Made by a program: the position numbers and the translations under genes. This document shows positions 24,775 through 33,731 of a stretch of DNA of 64,000 nucleotides, one piece after another. Below the pieces are notes generated by a model that searched no databases, was not told the origin of the DNA, and saw only the letters and a list, made by a program, of their open reading frames with translations. Every line of letters begins with the position of its first letter. The first letter of the stretch is position 1. The stretch is from Planctomycetia bacterium (GTDB taxonomy: Bacteria > Planctomycetota > Planctomycetia > Pirellulales > Thermoguttaceae). The DNA lies in contig JAUNSJ010000001.1 in assembly GCA_030539295.1 (NCBI GenBank), forward strand, positions 294,033 to 358,032, read 5' to 3'.

Positions 24775-26280
24775 ATGTATACGCAGGATAAACGCATGAT
24801 CATCGCCTGGTCGGGTCAGGACCCCTTGTGCCTTGAGGGACGCATGGCAAACCGACACGGGCTCGTCGCGGGAGCAACGGGGACTGGAAAGACGGTCTCT
24901 CTACAGGTCCTGGCGGAAACGTTCTCCGCAGCCGGAGTGCCGTGCTTCATGGCCGACGTCAAGGGCGACCTCTCGGGAATTTCCCAGCCGGGTAAAGTGA
25001 CCGATTTCATTGCGGAACGGGCCGATGAATTCGGACTTAAGTCGAACGATGTTACCTTTGCCGGCTGCCCGACGCGTTTTTTTGACGTCTTCGGCGAAAA
25101 GGGGCACCCGTTGCGGACCACCATTTCCGATATGGGGCCACTGCTCCTGGCTCGCACTCTCGATCTGAACGAGACACAGACGGCAATCTTAAACGTCATT
25201 TTCCATATTGCCGACGCGGAAGGCCTTTTGCTCATTGATACAAAAGATTTACGCCTTATGCTCGATTATGTTTCGAAAAATGCAAAGACGCTCGGGTCAA
25301 TCTATGGAAATATGCCCCCTCAAAGTATCGCGGCCATTCAAAGGTCGCTCACAATGCTCAATTCGCAAGGCGGTGACTACTTCTTTGGCGAGCCGGCCTT
25401 TAACTGTCTGGACCTGATTAAGCAGGAGAACGGTCGCGGGGTTGTGAATCTGCTCGCCGCTGACAAACTTTTGCAAAATCCACTCCTGTATTCTTCTTTC
25501 CTGCTCTGGCTCTTGTCCGAACTCTACACGCATTTGCCGGAAGTGGGTGATATGCAATTGCCAAAGCTTGTCTTCTTCTTCGACGAGGCGCACACCCTGT
25601 TTAAAGGCACGCCCAAGGTTCTGGTCGATAAGGTGGAGCAGGTCGTACGCCTGGTCCGTTCCAAAGGCGTTGGGGTTTACTTCGTTACACAAATACCAGG
25701 CGATATCCCCGATGCCGTTTTGGGGCAATTGGGTAATCGGATCCAGCATGCGTTGCGTGCCTTTACACCCAAGGATCAGAAATTGGTCCGTGCCGCCGCG
25801 GAAACGTTCCGTGCCAACCCGGATCTCGACACAGCCGAAGCTATTATGCAATTGGCAACCGGCGAGGCCATTGTCTCCTTTCTGGACGAACAGGGAGCCC
25901 CTTCCATTGCAAAAAAAGCTAAGGTAATGTTCCCGTTCAGTTCTATCGGACCTGTCACTGACGACGTTCGCAATACCATAATTCGTACTTCGCCTCTGTT
26001 CGATGTCTATAATAAAACAGTCGACCGTGAAAGTGCGTACGAAGTTCTGACCGATCGTAATGAGCGGGAGGCCGAAGAGGAAACAGAAAAGAACACGGAC
26101 ACAGGCCGCAAAGGTACTCGCTCTTCACGGCGTGGGTCGTCGCTTGGCAATACGATCATGAAGACTGCCGAGCGGGAAGCTCTGCAACAGATTTTCGGCC
26201 GTCGCACTCGTAAAGGAGCCGCCAGTAGTTTCGGGGCCTCCATTATTCGCGGCATTCTGGGCAGTATTTTTCGCAAATAA
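24775..26280 (+). CDS. HerA-like ATPase of the DUF853 family
   Basis: A 501-residue P-loop ATPase similar to E. coli YjgR. Walker A GATGTGKT at 33-40, Walker B LVFFFDEAHTLF near 263, and an arginine-containing GVYFVTQIPGDIPDAVLGQL segment typical of the FtsK/HerA group. The C-terminus is basic (GTRSSRRGSSLG, RTRKGAASSFG). Family members are thought to be DNA or protein translocases; no NurA nuclease gene is adjacent, so a repair role is not supported here. Confidence 0.92.
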   Translation: MYTQDKRMIIAWSGQDPLCLEGRMANRHGLVAGATGTGKTVSLQVLAETFSAAGVPCFMADVKGDLSGISQPGKVTDFIAERADEFGLKSNDVTFAGCPTRFFDVFGEKGHPLRTTISDMGPLLLARTLDLNETQTAILNVIFHIADAEGLLLIDTKDLRLMLDYVSKNAKTLGSIYGNMPPQSIAAIQRSLTMLNSQGGDYFFGEPAFNCLDLIKQENGRGVVNLLAADKLLQNPLLYSSFLLWLLSELYTHLPEVGDMQLPKLVFFFDEAHTLFKGTPKVLVDKVEQVVRLVRSKGVGVYFVTQIPGDIPDAVLGQLGNRIQHALRAFTPKDQKLVRAAAETFRANPDLDTAEAIMQLATGEAIVSFLDEQGAPSIAKKAKVMFPFSSIGPVTDDVRNTIIRTSPLFDVYNKTVDRESAYEVLTDRNEREAEEETEKNTDTGRKGTRSSRRGSSLGNTIMKTAEREALQQIFGRRTRKGAASSFGASIIRGILGSIFRK

Positions 26281-26304
26281 AATAATTTGCTCCCTTTTGT
26301 TGTG

Positions 26305-26343
26305 CCGGGTTCTCGCTCGTGTTTACACATTTCGAAAACCCGG
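26305..26343. terminator. Hairpin 3' of the HerA-like gene
   Basis: CCGGGTT (26305-26311) pairs with AACCCGG (26337-26343) around a 25-nt loop. No T tract. Confidence 0.4.
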
Positions 26344-26453
26344 TTCTCAACACCCCACAATACTGCCCTCTCTCATTCCACTCCATTTCGCTTTCGCATT
26401 AAACCACCATAGCCACCAAGCAGATCGGCTTCATCCATTTTCCAGAGGTTAAC

Positions 26454-29400
26454 ATGTCTAAAAACAGAATTGCGTTCCTGTTAAAATATTTTGCAATAAG
26501 TTGCCTACTGCCTGTATTTGCACAAAATGCAACACAAGTCCAGGCGGAAGCTCACCGCGTGCCTGAACTGATCTTCCACGCGACGTTCGACGGCAGTGCC
26601 GAAGCGGAAACCGCCGCCGGCGTGAAAACTCCGACCCGAGCGGAAAATCTGGCCTTCGATACGGGACTGCAAGGCCAGGCACTGCGCCTTAACGCCGACG
26701 CCGCATCTCTCCTTGAATACAAAACACAGGGAAATCTGCGGGGCGAACGTGGGTGCATCAGTATGTGGATAAAACGTGACCTGTCCAAAGAGATTCCCTG
26801 GCAGGTCTTATTGACTCAACCGTGGCAGGAAGAAACACGAATCGGATCCGGGGCTCTTTGGTTCTGGCTTTATGAGGGGGCCCTTCGTGCCGATACCAGT
26901 GACGGTCAGGACCGTTATCTTAGCCACATGCTGAACAGGGACGAACGCTGGCATCTGGTAGCCATGACCTGGGATGAATGTAAAAAAGGTCTCTATCTCG
27001 ATGGTCAGCTCGTTCGGGAAGTGTTCAATCGTGAGGGCAATCTGGCGGCACCGGTTACGCCGTTCGAATACGAGCGTATCCCTTACGACTCTTTCCTCAT
27101 CGGTAATTATAAAGGCTGGTCGTTTAACGGACTGATCGATGACCTTAAAATCTGGTCCGAGCCGCTGGACGATGAGACGGTCAAAAGCATGTACCAAGAG
27201 CATGGCGTTTCCATCACGTTTCGATTGGACAATCGTTATCAATTTCAGGGCGAGCCAATTCACTTCCCGGTCGTCGCGAATAACTCCGGGTCCCAACCGG
27301 TAAAAGTAACCTTCGTTCTCACTGATACCAAGAAGGAGAAACAGAGCGAGTTAACGCTCGACGCCGTCCCGGGGGAAACGCCTTGTCAGGTTCCCGGCGA
27401 CGGACTTGGCCCAGGCGTCTATTATCTGGAAATCTTCGTTAACGGGGAATTCGCGTCTCGCGAGCCTTTATGGGTCTTTCATGCCACGGTTCCAAATAAT
27501 TCAAATAATTCACAAAATGAGTATGCCTCGTCACCCTGGTCTTCACCCCTGAATCTCAAACTCATTGAAGATATGGATATGACCGCGATTCCCCCGGAGC
27601 GGTTTTCCTCTGTCGGGCAACTGCATACAGGGGAGCTTAACGGTGTACCTTATCTGGAAACGAGTAATGAGTCGGGCAGTCGCTTCGCCTTTCGTCTGCA
27701 CACCCTTGATGTAACCAAACTGTATTGTCTGGAATTCGACTGGCCGGACGATAAGCAGCGTACAATCGACGTTGTGGTTCAAAGTCCACGTCTGATCGAC
27801 GGACCGGACGAGGACGAATATGAGTTTCAAGTCGGGTGCGTTATGGGCGACGAATATCGCAATAGTAACAAGATAATAACACAACGTTGTCTGCTGCATC
27901 CGCGAAGCAGCGATGAATCCATTTTGTTCATGTGTGCCAGGAACACCGAAGGCGGCGCGGCCATAGCCAGAGTTCGTCTTTATGAAGTTGTTGGTGGACT
28001 CCCCCCGGCGAACGAAGAGCCGGCATCACCCGTGAACGATTGGACCCGCACTGTCGGTATCTATTTCGAAGACCCGGCCCTGGGCTACGACTTCGGCAAT
28101 TTCGGCTATGACCCGGAGAACTATGAAGGTATGATCGACCGCCTGATCGACTATATGAAATACAGCGGTCAGAACATGCTCGCCTATCCTCTGGTCTGGT
28201 ATAACGGCTATATAGGAGACATCGACAACCCGCGCCAGCATCCGGCAGACTTCATTGAAGGAATACTGGCCAAATTCGATCGTGCCGGGCTGGAGTTCAT
28301 GGCTACAATTAATCAGAACAATTTCGTCGGAATCAGACCCACTCGCAATTTCACCATGAGTGAGTCTGTTCCCGCGGCGGTCCGCCCCTACATAAATGGC
28401 ATGCCTCTGTTTACTCAAGAGGAGATTGATTCCGGGTCCTTGCATGATTCACCCTTGACCATACAGAATACAGGTCTGCCGCATCCTTCTTACGGCTGGC
28501 ACGATTCCTCACCCATTTTCAATCCGTTGCACCCCGCGGTTCAGCAGATGACGAAAAATAATTTTCGCGAGATTCTGCAACGCTGCAAGGATCATCCATC
28601 CTTTAAAGGAATCATTTTGCATCTACCGCGCCATTCTCTCAATTCGTTCGGCGATGTGGAATCGGGTTATAACGACTACATAATAAACGCCTTTGAGAAA
28701 GCGACTGGACATAAGGTCGAAGTCGATCGTGAGGTGCCCATGCGCGGTCAACTGTACTACGAATGGCTCAAGGAAAATGCGTGGGACGACTGGCTCAACT
28801 GGCGATGTCAGGCACTGGGCAACTGGTATAAAGAATTGGCCGCTATGCTAAAAGAGGCCAGGCACGACCTGAAACTCGGAATAAACGCCATGACACCAAT
28901 CCTCTATTCCCAAAGCCATTTTGACGCAACCGACTGCCGTGACTTCTGGGGCGAGATCAATCGCGAGGCGGGTATTGACGCCGCCTGCTTTGCGGATGTG
29001 GACAATATGTTTATTGAGCAGACTCTCTTTCCCGCAGATTATCGGTGGTTGCAAGATCGTCAGGACCCCAAAATCCGCGAACGACTCCGCAATACAGAAG
29101 AAACCCGGGGACAATACGCATCCCTGCTGCGAGGGCACAACGCCTGGGTCCATCAGCACGACCGCTATTGGGAATCCCCGATCGGAAAAGAATCACGCGG
29201 TGCGAATAATCCCGCGCAATCTCTTGACACTCCTTGGCTTAAAGAGCATCCCTGGCACGTCACGACGCTCAATCCGCTTGCCTTTCACGCCATGAAACAC
29301 TATATCATGCCTCTGCGATATAAAGACGTTCAGGGACTCTCCAAAGGCGGCTTTCTCATCGGAAGCTACGGCATGGAAGAGTATTTAACGCCGTTTATCC

Positions 29401-29705
29401 GCGCGTTTCGTGCACTGCCTGCCGCGGAGTTTACCGAACTGCCCGGGTCGTCCGAGACGGTCAAAGCTCGTCTTTACTCCGACAGCCAGTCAACCTGGTT
29501 CTACTTCGCCAATACGAACGCCGAACCCGTTGAAATCGAGTTTCAGGTACCTCAAGGCGGGACTGCTACTTGCTGGGCTCAAACCCGTTTTACTGCTGAC
29601 CTGTCTTCAAAACAACACATGACGCTCGCTCCTTATTCCCTAACGGTTTTTCGTCTCGAAGGCTCGCATACGCTCCTCGTGCACGCCATTGATTCATGCC
29701 CCTGA
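26454..29705 (+). CDS. Large exported LamG-domain protein, putative glycoside hydrolase
   Basis: A 1083-residue secreted protein. Signal peptide about 1-32. A LamG/concanavalin-like domain lies at about 40-245 (CISMWIKRDLS, WHLVAMTWDECKKGLYLDGQ, NGLIDDLKIWSEPLDDETVK). A beta-rich linker follows to about 520. A probable TIM-barrel covers about 535-950 (VGIYFEDPALGYDFGNFGYD, NMLAYPLVWYNGYIGD, FKGIILHLPRH), and the C-terminal beta-domain begins near SDSQSTWFYFANTN. Aromatic-rich barrel strands and the lectin-like domain suggest polysaccharide or glycan cleavage, but I do not recognise a GH family or catalytic acids. Confidence 0.75.
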   Translation: MSKNRIAFLLKYFAISCLLPVFAQNATQVQAEAHRVPELIFHATFDGSAEAETAAGVKTPTRAENLAFDTGLQGQALRLNADAASLLEYKTQGNLRGERGCISMWIKRDLSKEIPWQVLLTQPWQEETRIGSGALWFWLYEGALRADTSDGQDRYLSHMLNRDERWHLVAMTWDECKKGLYLDGQLVREVFNREGNLAAPVTPFEYERIPYDSFLIGNYKGWSFNGLIDDLKIWSEPLDDETVKSMYQEHGVSITFRLDNRYQFQGEPIHFPVVANNSGSQPVKVTFVLTDTKKEKQSELTLDAVPGETPCQVPGDGLGPGVYYLEIFVNGEFASREPLWVFHATVPNNSNNSQNEYASSPWSSPLNLKLIEDMDMTAIPPERFSSVGQLHTGELNGVPYLETSNESGSRFAFRLHTLDVTKLYCLEFDWPDDKQRTIDVVVQSPRLIDGPDEDEYEFQVGCVMGDEYRNSNKIITQRCLLHPRSSDESILFMCARNTEGGAAIARVRLYEVVGGLPPANEEPASPVNDWTRTVGIYFEDPALGYDFGNFGYDPENYEGMIDRLIDYMKYSGQNMLAYPLVWYNGYIGDIDNPRQHPADFIEGILAKFDRAGLEFMATINQNNFVGIRPTRNFTMSESVPAAVRPYINGMPLFTQEEIDSGSLHDSPLTIQNTGLPHPSYGWHDSSPIFNPLHPAVQQMTKNNFREILQRCKDHPSFKGIILHLPRHSLNSFGDVESGYNDYIINAFEKATGHKVEVDREVPMRGQLYYEWLKENAWDDWLNWRCQALGNWYKELAAMLKEARHDLKLGINAMTPILYSQSHFDATDCRDFWGEINREAGIDAACFADVDNMFIEQTLFPADYRWLQDRQDPKIRERLRNTEETRGQYASLLRGHNAWVHQHDRYWESPIGKESRGANNPAQSLDTPWLKEHPWHVTTLNPLAFHAMKHYIMPLRYKDVQGLSKGGFLIGSYGMEEYLTPFIRAFRALPAAEFTELPGSSETVKARLYSDSQSTWFYFANTNAEPVEIEFQVPQGGTATCWAQTRFTADLSSKQHMTLAPYSLTVFRLEGSHTLLVHAIDSCP

Positions 29706-29995
29706 ATCTACCCTGTCCCGGACTACGCCGTTCTTGGCCAACTGCGTCTTTCCGGGACCTTCTTTTCTATAGCATGACTGCAATACTTCCCTCTACCCTT
29801 TTGCAACACTGCTATAAAAGCTCACTCCCTCATTTTTGGATGAAATATATACAAGTACTTATAAAACAAGGAGATAAAATTATTTTTGGTTTTTTATAAA
29901 CTTTGGCACGCTTGTTGCTTTATATATCCTACGTAAGACGAAAAAAATAATCGATGCCAACTCTTCAGTTTGGCCTTCGATTTACCCCATACCCG

Positions 29996-30040
29996 GGGGG
30001 GAGATGTGGCAGATAGTGGAATTAATGCCCATCTCCCCCC
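29996..30040. terminator. G-run/C-run hairpin 3' of the LamG gene
   Basis: GGGGGGAGATG (29996-30006) pairs perfectly with CATCTCCCCCC (30030-30040), 11 bp, loop 23 nt, with further GGC/GCC pairing inside. No T tract. About 290 bp after the LamG gene. Confidence 0.5.
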
Positions 30041-30140
30041 TCCCCCCTCTCAAGCTGGTCGTTCTCTCCTCGTTTTCTGATTCCCTTTCGCCGCTTGCTT
30101 CGTAATTTTATGATTTTTCTTGAAACCAGAAAAAAAACAC

Positions 30141-30169
30141 TTGACAAAAAGGAAATTTTTGTGTAGAAT
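30141..30169 (+). promoter_or_regulatory. Promoter of the GntR/ABC operon
   Basis: Perfect TTGACA (30141-30146), a 17-bp spacer and TAGAAT (30164-30169). Strong sigma70 promoter; transcription would start near 30176, inside the operator. Confidence 0.85.
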
Positions 30170-30170
30170 G

Positions 30171-30203
30171 AGTGTACTATCGTACTAGTACAGTAGTCAC
30201 ACT
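30171..30203. promoter_or_regulatory. GntR (YtrA-type) operator
   Basis: An imperfect palindrome: AGTGT and ACACT at the ends, ACTA/TAGT inside, and a perfect 10-bp GTACTAGTAC core (30182-30191). YtrA-type GntR repressors are known to bind AGTGTA/TACACT dyads. The site covers the inferred start point, so it fits repression by the GntR encoded 23 bp downstream. Confidence 0.75.
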
Positions 30204-30225
30204 AAAAACGTTCAGGTTTGGCGCC

Positions 30226-30636
30226 ATGTTTTTCGAAATTGACATCAACGGACTGGTTCCGGTTTACGAACAGATCATAATCCAGATCAAACTGGCCATA
30301 GCGACCGGATCAATTCGCGCCGGGGAACGGATTCCGTCCGTGCGAGAACAGGCACGCCGATTGGCGGTGAACCCAAACACGGTTGCGAGGGCGTATCGTG
30401 AACTGCAGCAGGAAGGCATGGTCTACAGCAATCGCGGCACAGGCCTTGCAGTCGCAGACGACGCGGCAGCACTATGTCAGCAGTGGCGATTAAAATATTT
30501 TCGCGACCGACTCGCTTCCGTACTGGAGGACGCGCTGGCATGCCAGCTGCCGTCTTCCGAATTAACGGAACTTTTTCAGACTCTTCTTGAGCAAAAAACA
30601 CCGCACAACGACCACAACAAAGGAGAGACAAAATGA
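30226..30636 (+). CDS. GntR-family regulator, YtrA subfamily
   Basis: A 136-residue regulator. N-terminal winged HTH (VPVYEQIIIQIKLAIATGSI, then IPSVREQARRLAVNPNTVAR, AYRELQQEGMVYSNRGTG) and a short C-terminal helical dimerisation tail. This is the YtrA layout, usually controlling ABC transporters. I use the ATG at 30226; an upstream start at 30172 would place the operator within the coding region. The stop overlaps the ATG of the permease gene (ATGA at 30633-30636). Confidence 0.92.
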   Translation: MFFEIDINGLVPVYEQIIIQIKLAIATGSIRAGERIPSVREQARRLAVNPNTVARAYRELQQEGMVYSNRGTGLAVADDAAALCQQWRLKYFRDRLASVLEDALACQLPSSELTELFQTLLEQKTPHNDHNKGETK

Positions 30637-33600
30637 CTCCGGTACAAAAACACGAAAAACTTCCCAAAAAGGATTGGGGCCAACGAATGCTCTCGATGTT
30701 TCTGCGCCTTCATCAGTCCCATCAAACAGATTCGCACCAAGAGCAACTGGTTGGAAAGAGCAAACGCAGATGGCATTCCAACGCTATTGTTGCAATTTTT
30801 TGGAAAGATTGTCGGGAATTGAGGCCCGTCTGGATGACCCTCTGGCTCCTCTTTAGCTTTGTCTGGGTCAGCACCGCAATATTCACGTCAGGAAGCGAGT
30901 TCGCGGGAACAGGTTTTCCCGTACTGACAGCGATCGGAACGACGATTACAACGTTCGTCCTGCTCGCCGCGGCCATCTCCTACGCTCGTGAAGTCGACGA
31001 GAAGCATTACGACTTTTTACGCCGCTTTCCCGTCACTCAATGCCAACTTCTCTACGGTAAAGTCCTGGCGATCATGCTCTCAACGGCCATTCTCATAATG
31101 TTGACAACGATCACAGGTTATCTGTTTTCTTTTTTTGACGCGATAACATTGCAAGAGGACGTTGTCCGCACCGTGTCATTATTCACCATTGCCTCATGTG
31201 AGTCCATGTGTATCGGATTGTTCGTTTCAACACGAAGTCGCGACACACTGCACGCGATCGTAACAAGTTTTCTCTTGTTTCTCCTATGTGAAGTTTTTCT
31301 CGGGCAATTTTTCAGTGTGAATTTGGCTTCGTGGCTCGGACGCGTTTTCGTCCCGACGGAAAGTCTGTTTCTCCCGGAAGCCTTGACGCTAAGATTCCTG
31401 TTCCTCGCAGGACTTGCTAGTCATTTTTTCGGAACCTTAAAATGGTATCGAATACACGACGGCTCAATTAAAAATATTGGCACTCCGCCGGCCTTCTCCA
31501 AAGGCGATCAGTCTCAAGTCCCCGCGGAAGCCGCCACACATCGCAAAATACATCAGCCTTTTATTGCCTTAATGAATCAGACAATGCAATCACCCAGAAA
31601 ATTGCATCCCGTGTTTTTTATTATAAGTTTCACATGCCTTGCGATTTTGTATTTTGCACTGCCTGTTGTCTTCAGTCGTTCGAACTGGTTTCCTGAAACG
31701 GAAGCTTTTTCCATGATTCCAACGATCACTATTTGTGCATTGTTTTGGATGATCATGAACCTCATAGTACAATATTTAGTGTTGTCAGCAAGCACAATTT
31801 TTACCAGTGATATTCGAGAGGAAAAGACCGGCCTGTTAACAATCCATGGTGTATCGCCTGCAAAAATGTGGTTAAGTCGAATCCTTGTCAATGGAATACA
31901 CGCACTAATAACTCTATGTGCTGCTTTCGTGGTACTGCTGCCAATTGTATTTCCAGAAATTTTCCGCTGGGGAGAGAACAACTATTACACGTTTTTTCTA
32001 GGTTCCTCAACGCAATCATACCTCCTCTCAATCCCGGCAAAAGCATACATTTTGGGAACCGCCGCGTTTATAATGCAGCTGTATTGTTCCGGGGCAGTCG
32101 CCACCGCAACGTTTCGCAGCAGAATTATCTCGTGGATGGCCATAATGATTCTCACTGCTGTTCCGATCATGTTTTTATTCGTTCTCGATCCTGTGCCTTG
32201 GGAGGCGGTTCCCTTTGCGGCTATTCTGCTCTGGTCGATCATGCTCGTGGTCTCTTTTCGTAATTTTACACGGCATATGCGTAAGCGAAAAATCTCGCTG
32301 ACCTCACCAGTTTTTATGGCTTTTATCATCGTTCCGTGGCTTCTCTACTTCTGGTTTTTACCGTGGATTTCAGCTTGGTCAATCCATCGCGAGCCCGCTT
32401 TCTTTGTGCCAGATGAAAAAATAATGAATGACCCCTACAACCCAAGCTTCGGCGAGGACAAAATCGCTCTGCAACTGGAACGGGACACTCTTCCCTGGGC
32501 ACGTAACGCGAACACTTTCGAAGCTTTGGACGCATGGGGCGTGTCAAAGAATAATGTTTTAGATACAAAAGGACCGTGGGGAATTCCAAAAGAAATCTCT
32601 TTATCGTCCAATAATTTTGCGCACGATATTGCCAATAATCTGGAATCTTCCTGGCGCAACCATATCCGTTTATGGAATGAGAATCGTCGTGCCTGTTGCG
32701 GCTATTCCACAAATTTTGAAGCAAGACTGCTAGTTAATATGTACTTTTTTTGTGAATATTTCAGCGACGTCGACCTTGAAATGCTTATCAATCTTCTTCA
32801 TCGCATTCCAGACGAACGTCCTCCGATAAAAGAACAGGCAAAAAGAATCTGGCAACTGGCCGTGCGGGCGTCACGAGTTCAGGATTCCCATCTTCAGTAT
32901 CCTCTGGCACCGTTATTTTATACCGATCAAAACGCAGTTCGACTCCAGTTCGAGCGTTGGCTCTGGAATCAGAATCAGGCCGTCGCCGAATGGGGAACAC
33001 TTCAGGAGCAGTATTATCTCAAAGGAAACCGTCTTGCCGACCCCACAAAAAAACTTAAACAGCTCAGAAAGAGAATCACTCTGTGGTCCAACCGTCTTAA
33101 ACGGATTACGGACCTACCTCTCCCATGTGTTGTGTTCTCTTCAAAAGGCGAACATTTGCACTCTATCGTCTCTGTCGAAAACTTGCGACGTACTCTCCTG
33201 ATTCAACTTGCCATATTGAGGTATTATTATCGCCATAACGATTTCCCTCCGCAACTCAACTCCCTCGTTGATGAGGGTTTTCTTCAAAAGGTTCCAGAGC
33301 CAATACAAATCGATCCTGGTCCCGGCAAACATATTCCATTTTATTATTCACAAAAAAATACTTCCGCCACGAAAAACAGCGAGCGGGAAGAATCTCAGTC
33401 ACATTGTCAACAATTCTCCTCTGGCAGTGATTTTGATGGGAAAGTCACAAATGAAAAAGAACCTAAGATCAGCCAATACACCCTATTAATTACCACGGAA
33501 AACGGGACAGCGTTCTGTGATTCAACTCCCAATCGCTCCGTGTTTACTGAAGTACCGAATGAATTGGCAATTTTACATTGGATTTTGTCAGGGGGGGCGC

Positions 33601-33710
33601 CGTTAAAAATTGTCAGCCAGAATCCGATCCTTTACAATCCACATACGGGCGAATTCCTTGATTTAAAAAAACCGAATCACAAAATGGAAATCAAATGCAA
33701 TTCACACTAA
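30633..33710 (+). CDS. ABC-transporter permease-like membrane protein with a pseudopilin-like C-terminus
   Basis: A 1025-residue protein. Residues about 70-270 and 325-580 contain two groups of about six hydrophobic spans each, the pattern of an ABC-2-type permease duplicated in one chain. The remaining 430 residues are soluble and charged. Near the end, AILRYYYRHNDFPPQLNSLV, DEGFLQKVPEPIQIDP and FYYSQ match the C-terminal pattern of GspG-like pseudopilins (PxxLxxLvxxxyLxxxPxDPxxxxxxY). Translationally coupled to the GntR gene. The ATPase is encoded two genes downstream. The substrate is unknown. Confidence 0.8.
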   Translation: MTPVQKHEKLPKKDWGQRMLSMFLRLHQSHQTDSHQEQLVGKSKRRWHSNAIVAIFWKDCRELRPVWMTLWLLFSFVWVSTAIFTSGSEFAGTGFPVLTAIGTTITTFVLLAAAISYAREVDEKHYDFLRRFPVTQCQLLYGKVLAIMLSTAILIMLTTITGYLFSFFDAITLQEDVVRTVSLFTIASCESMCIGLFVSTRSRDTLHAIVTSFLLFLLCEVFLGQFFSVNLASWLGRVFVPTESLFLPEALTLRFLFLAGLASHFFGTLKWYRIHDGSIKNIGTPPAFSKGDQSQVPAEAATHRKIHQPFIALMNQTMQSPRKLHPVFFIISFTCLAILYFALPVVFSRSNWFPETEAFSMIPTITICALFWMIMNLIVQYLVLSASTIFTSDIREEKTGLLTIHGVSPAKMWLSRILVNGIHALITLCAAFVVLLPIVFPEIFRWGENNYYTFFLGSSTQSYLLSIPAKAYILGTAAFIMQLYCSGAVATATFRSRIISWMAIMILTAVPIMFLFVLDPVPWEAVPFAAILLWSIMLVVSFRNFTRHMRKRKISLTSPVFMAFIIVPWLLYFWFLPWISAWSIHREPAFFVPDEKIMNDPYNPSFGEDKIALQLERDTLPWARNANTFEALDAWGVSKNNVLDTKGPWGIPKEISLSSNNFAHDIANNLESSWRNHIRLWNENRRACCGYSTNFEARLLVNMYFFCEYFSDVDLEMLINLLHRIPDERPPIKEQAKRIWQLAVRASRVQDSHLQYPLAPLFYTDQNAVRLQFERWLWNQNQAVAEWGTLQEQYYLKGNRLADPTKKLKQLRKRITLWSNRLKRITDLPLPCVVFSSKGEHLHSIVSVENLRRTLLIQLAILRYYYRHNDFPPQLNSLVDEGFLQKVPEPIQIDPGPGKHIPFYYSQKNTSATKNSEREESQSHCQQFSSGSDFDGKVTNEKEPKISQYTLLITTENGTAFCDSTPNRSVFTEVPNELAILHWILSGGAPLKIVSQNPILYNPHTGEFLDLKKPNHKMEIKCNSH

Positions 33711-33731
33711 CAAATTTCTGAAAGGTACCCC

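Larger units (their letters stand above)
29706..30170. other. Intergenic region upstream of the GntR operon
   Basis: A 465-bp stretch with no convincing gene. It holds a GC-rich hairpin (29996-30040) and, at its end, the GntR promoter. Confidence 0.6.

Noticed and set aside
29995-30040. G-run/C-run region as a CRISPR or quadruplex element
   Set aside because: Only one inverted repeat is present, with no spaced direct repeats; a single G run of 7 cannot form a four-tract quadruplex.
33590-33600. Seven-G run in the permease gene as another phase-variable tract
   Set aside because: It is short, in frame, and lies inside an intact C-terminal coding region; no sister sequence shows a different length.
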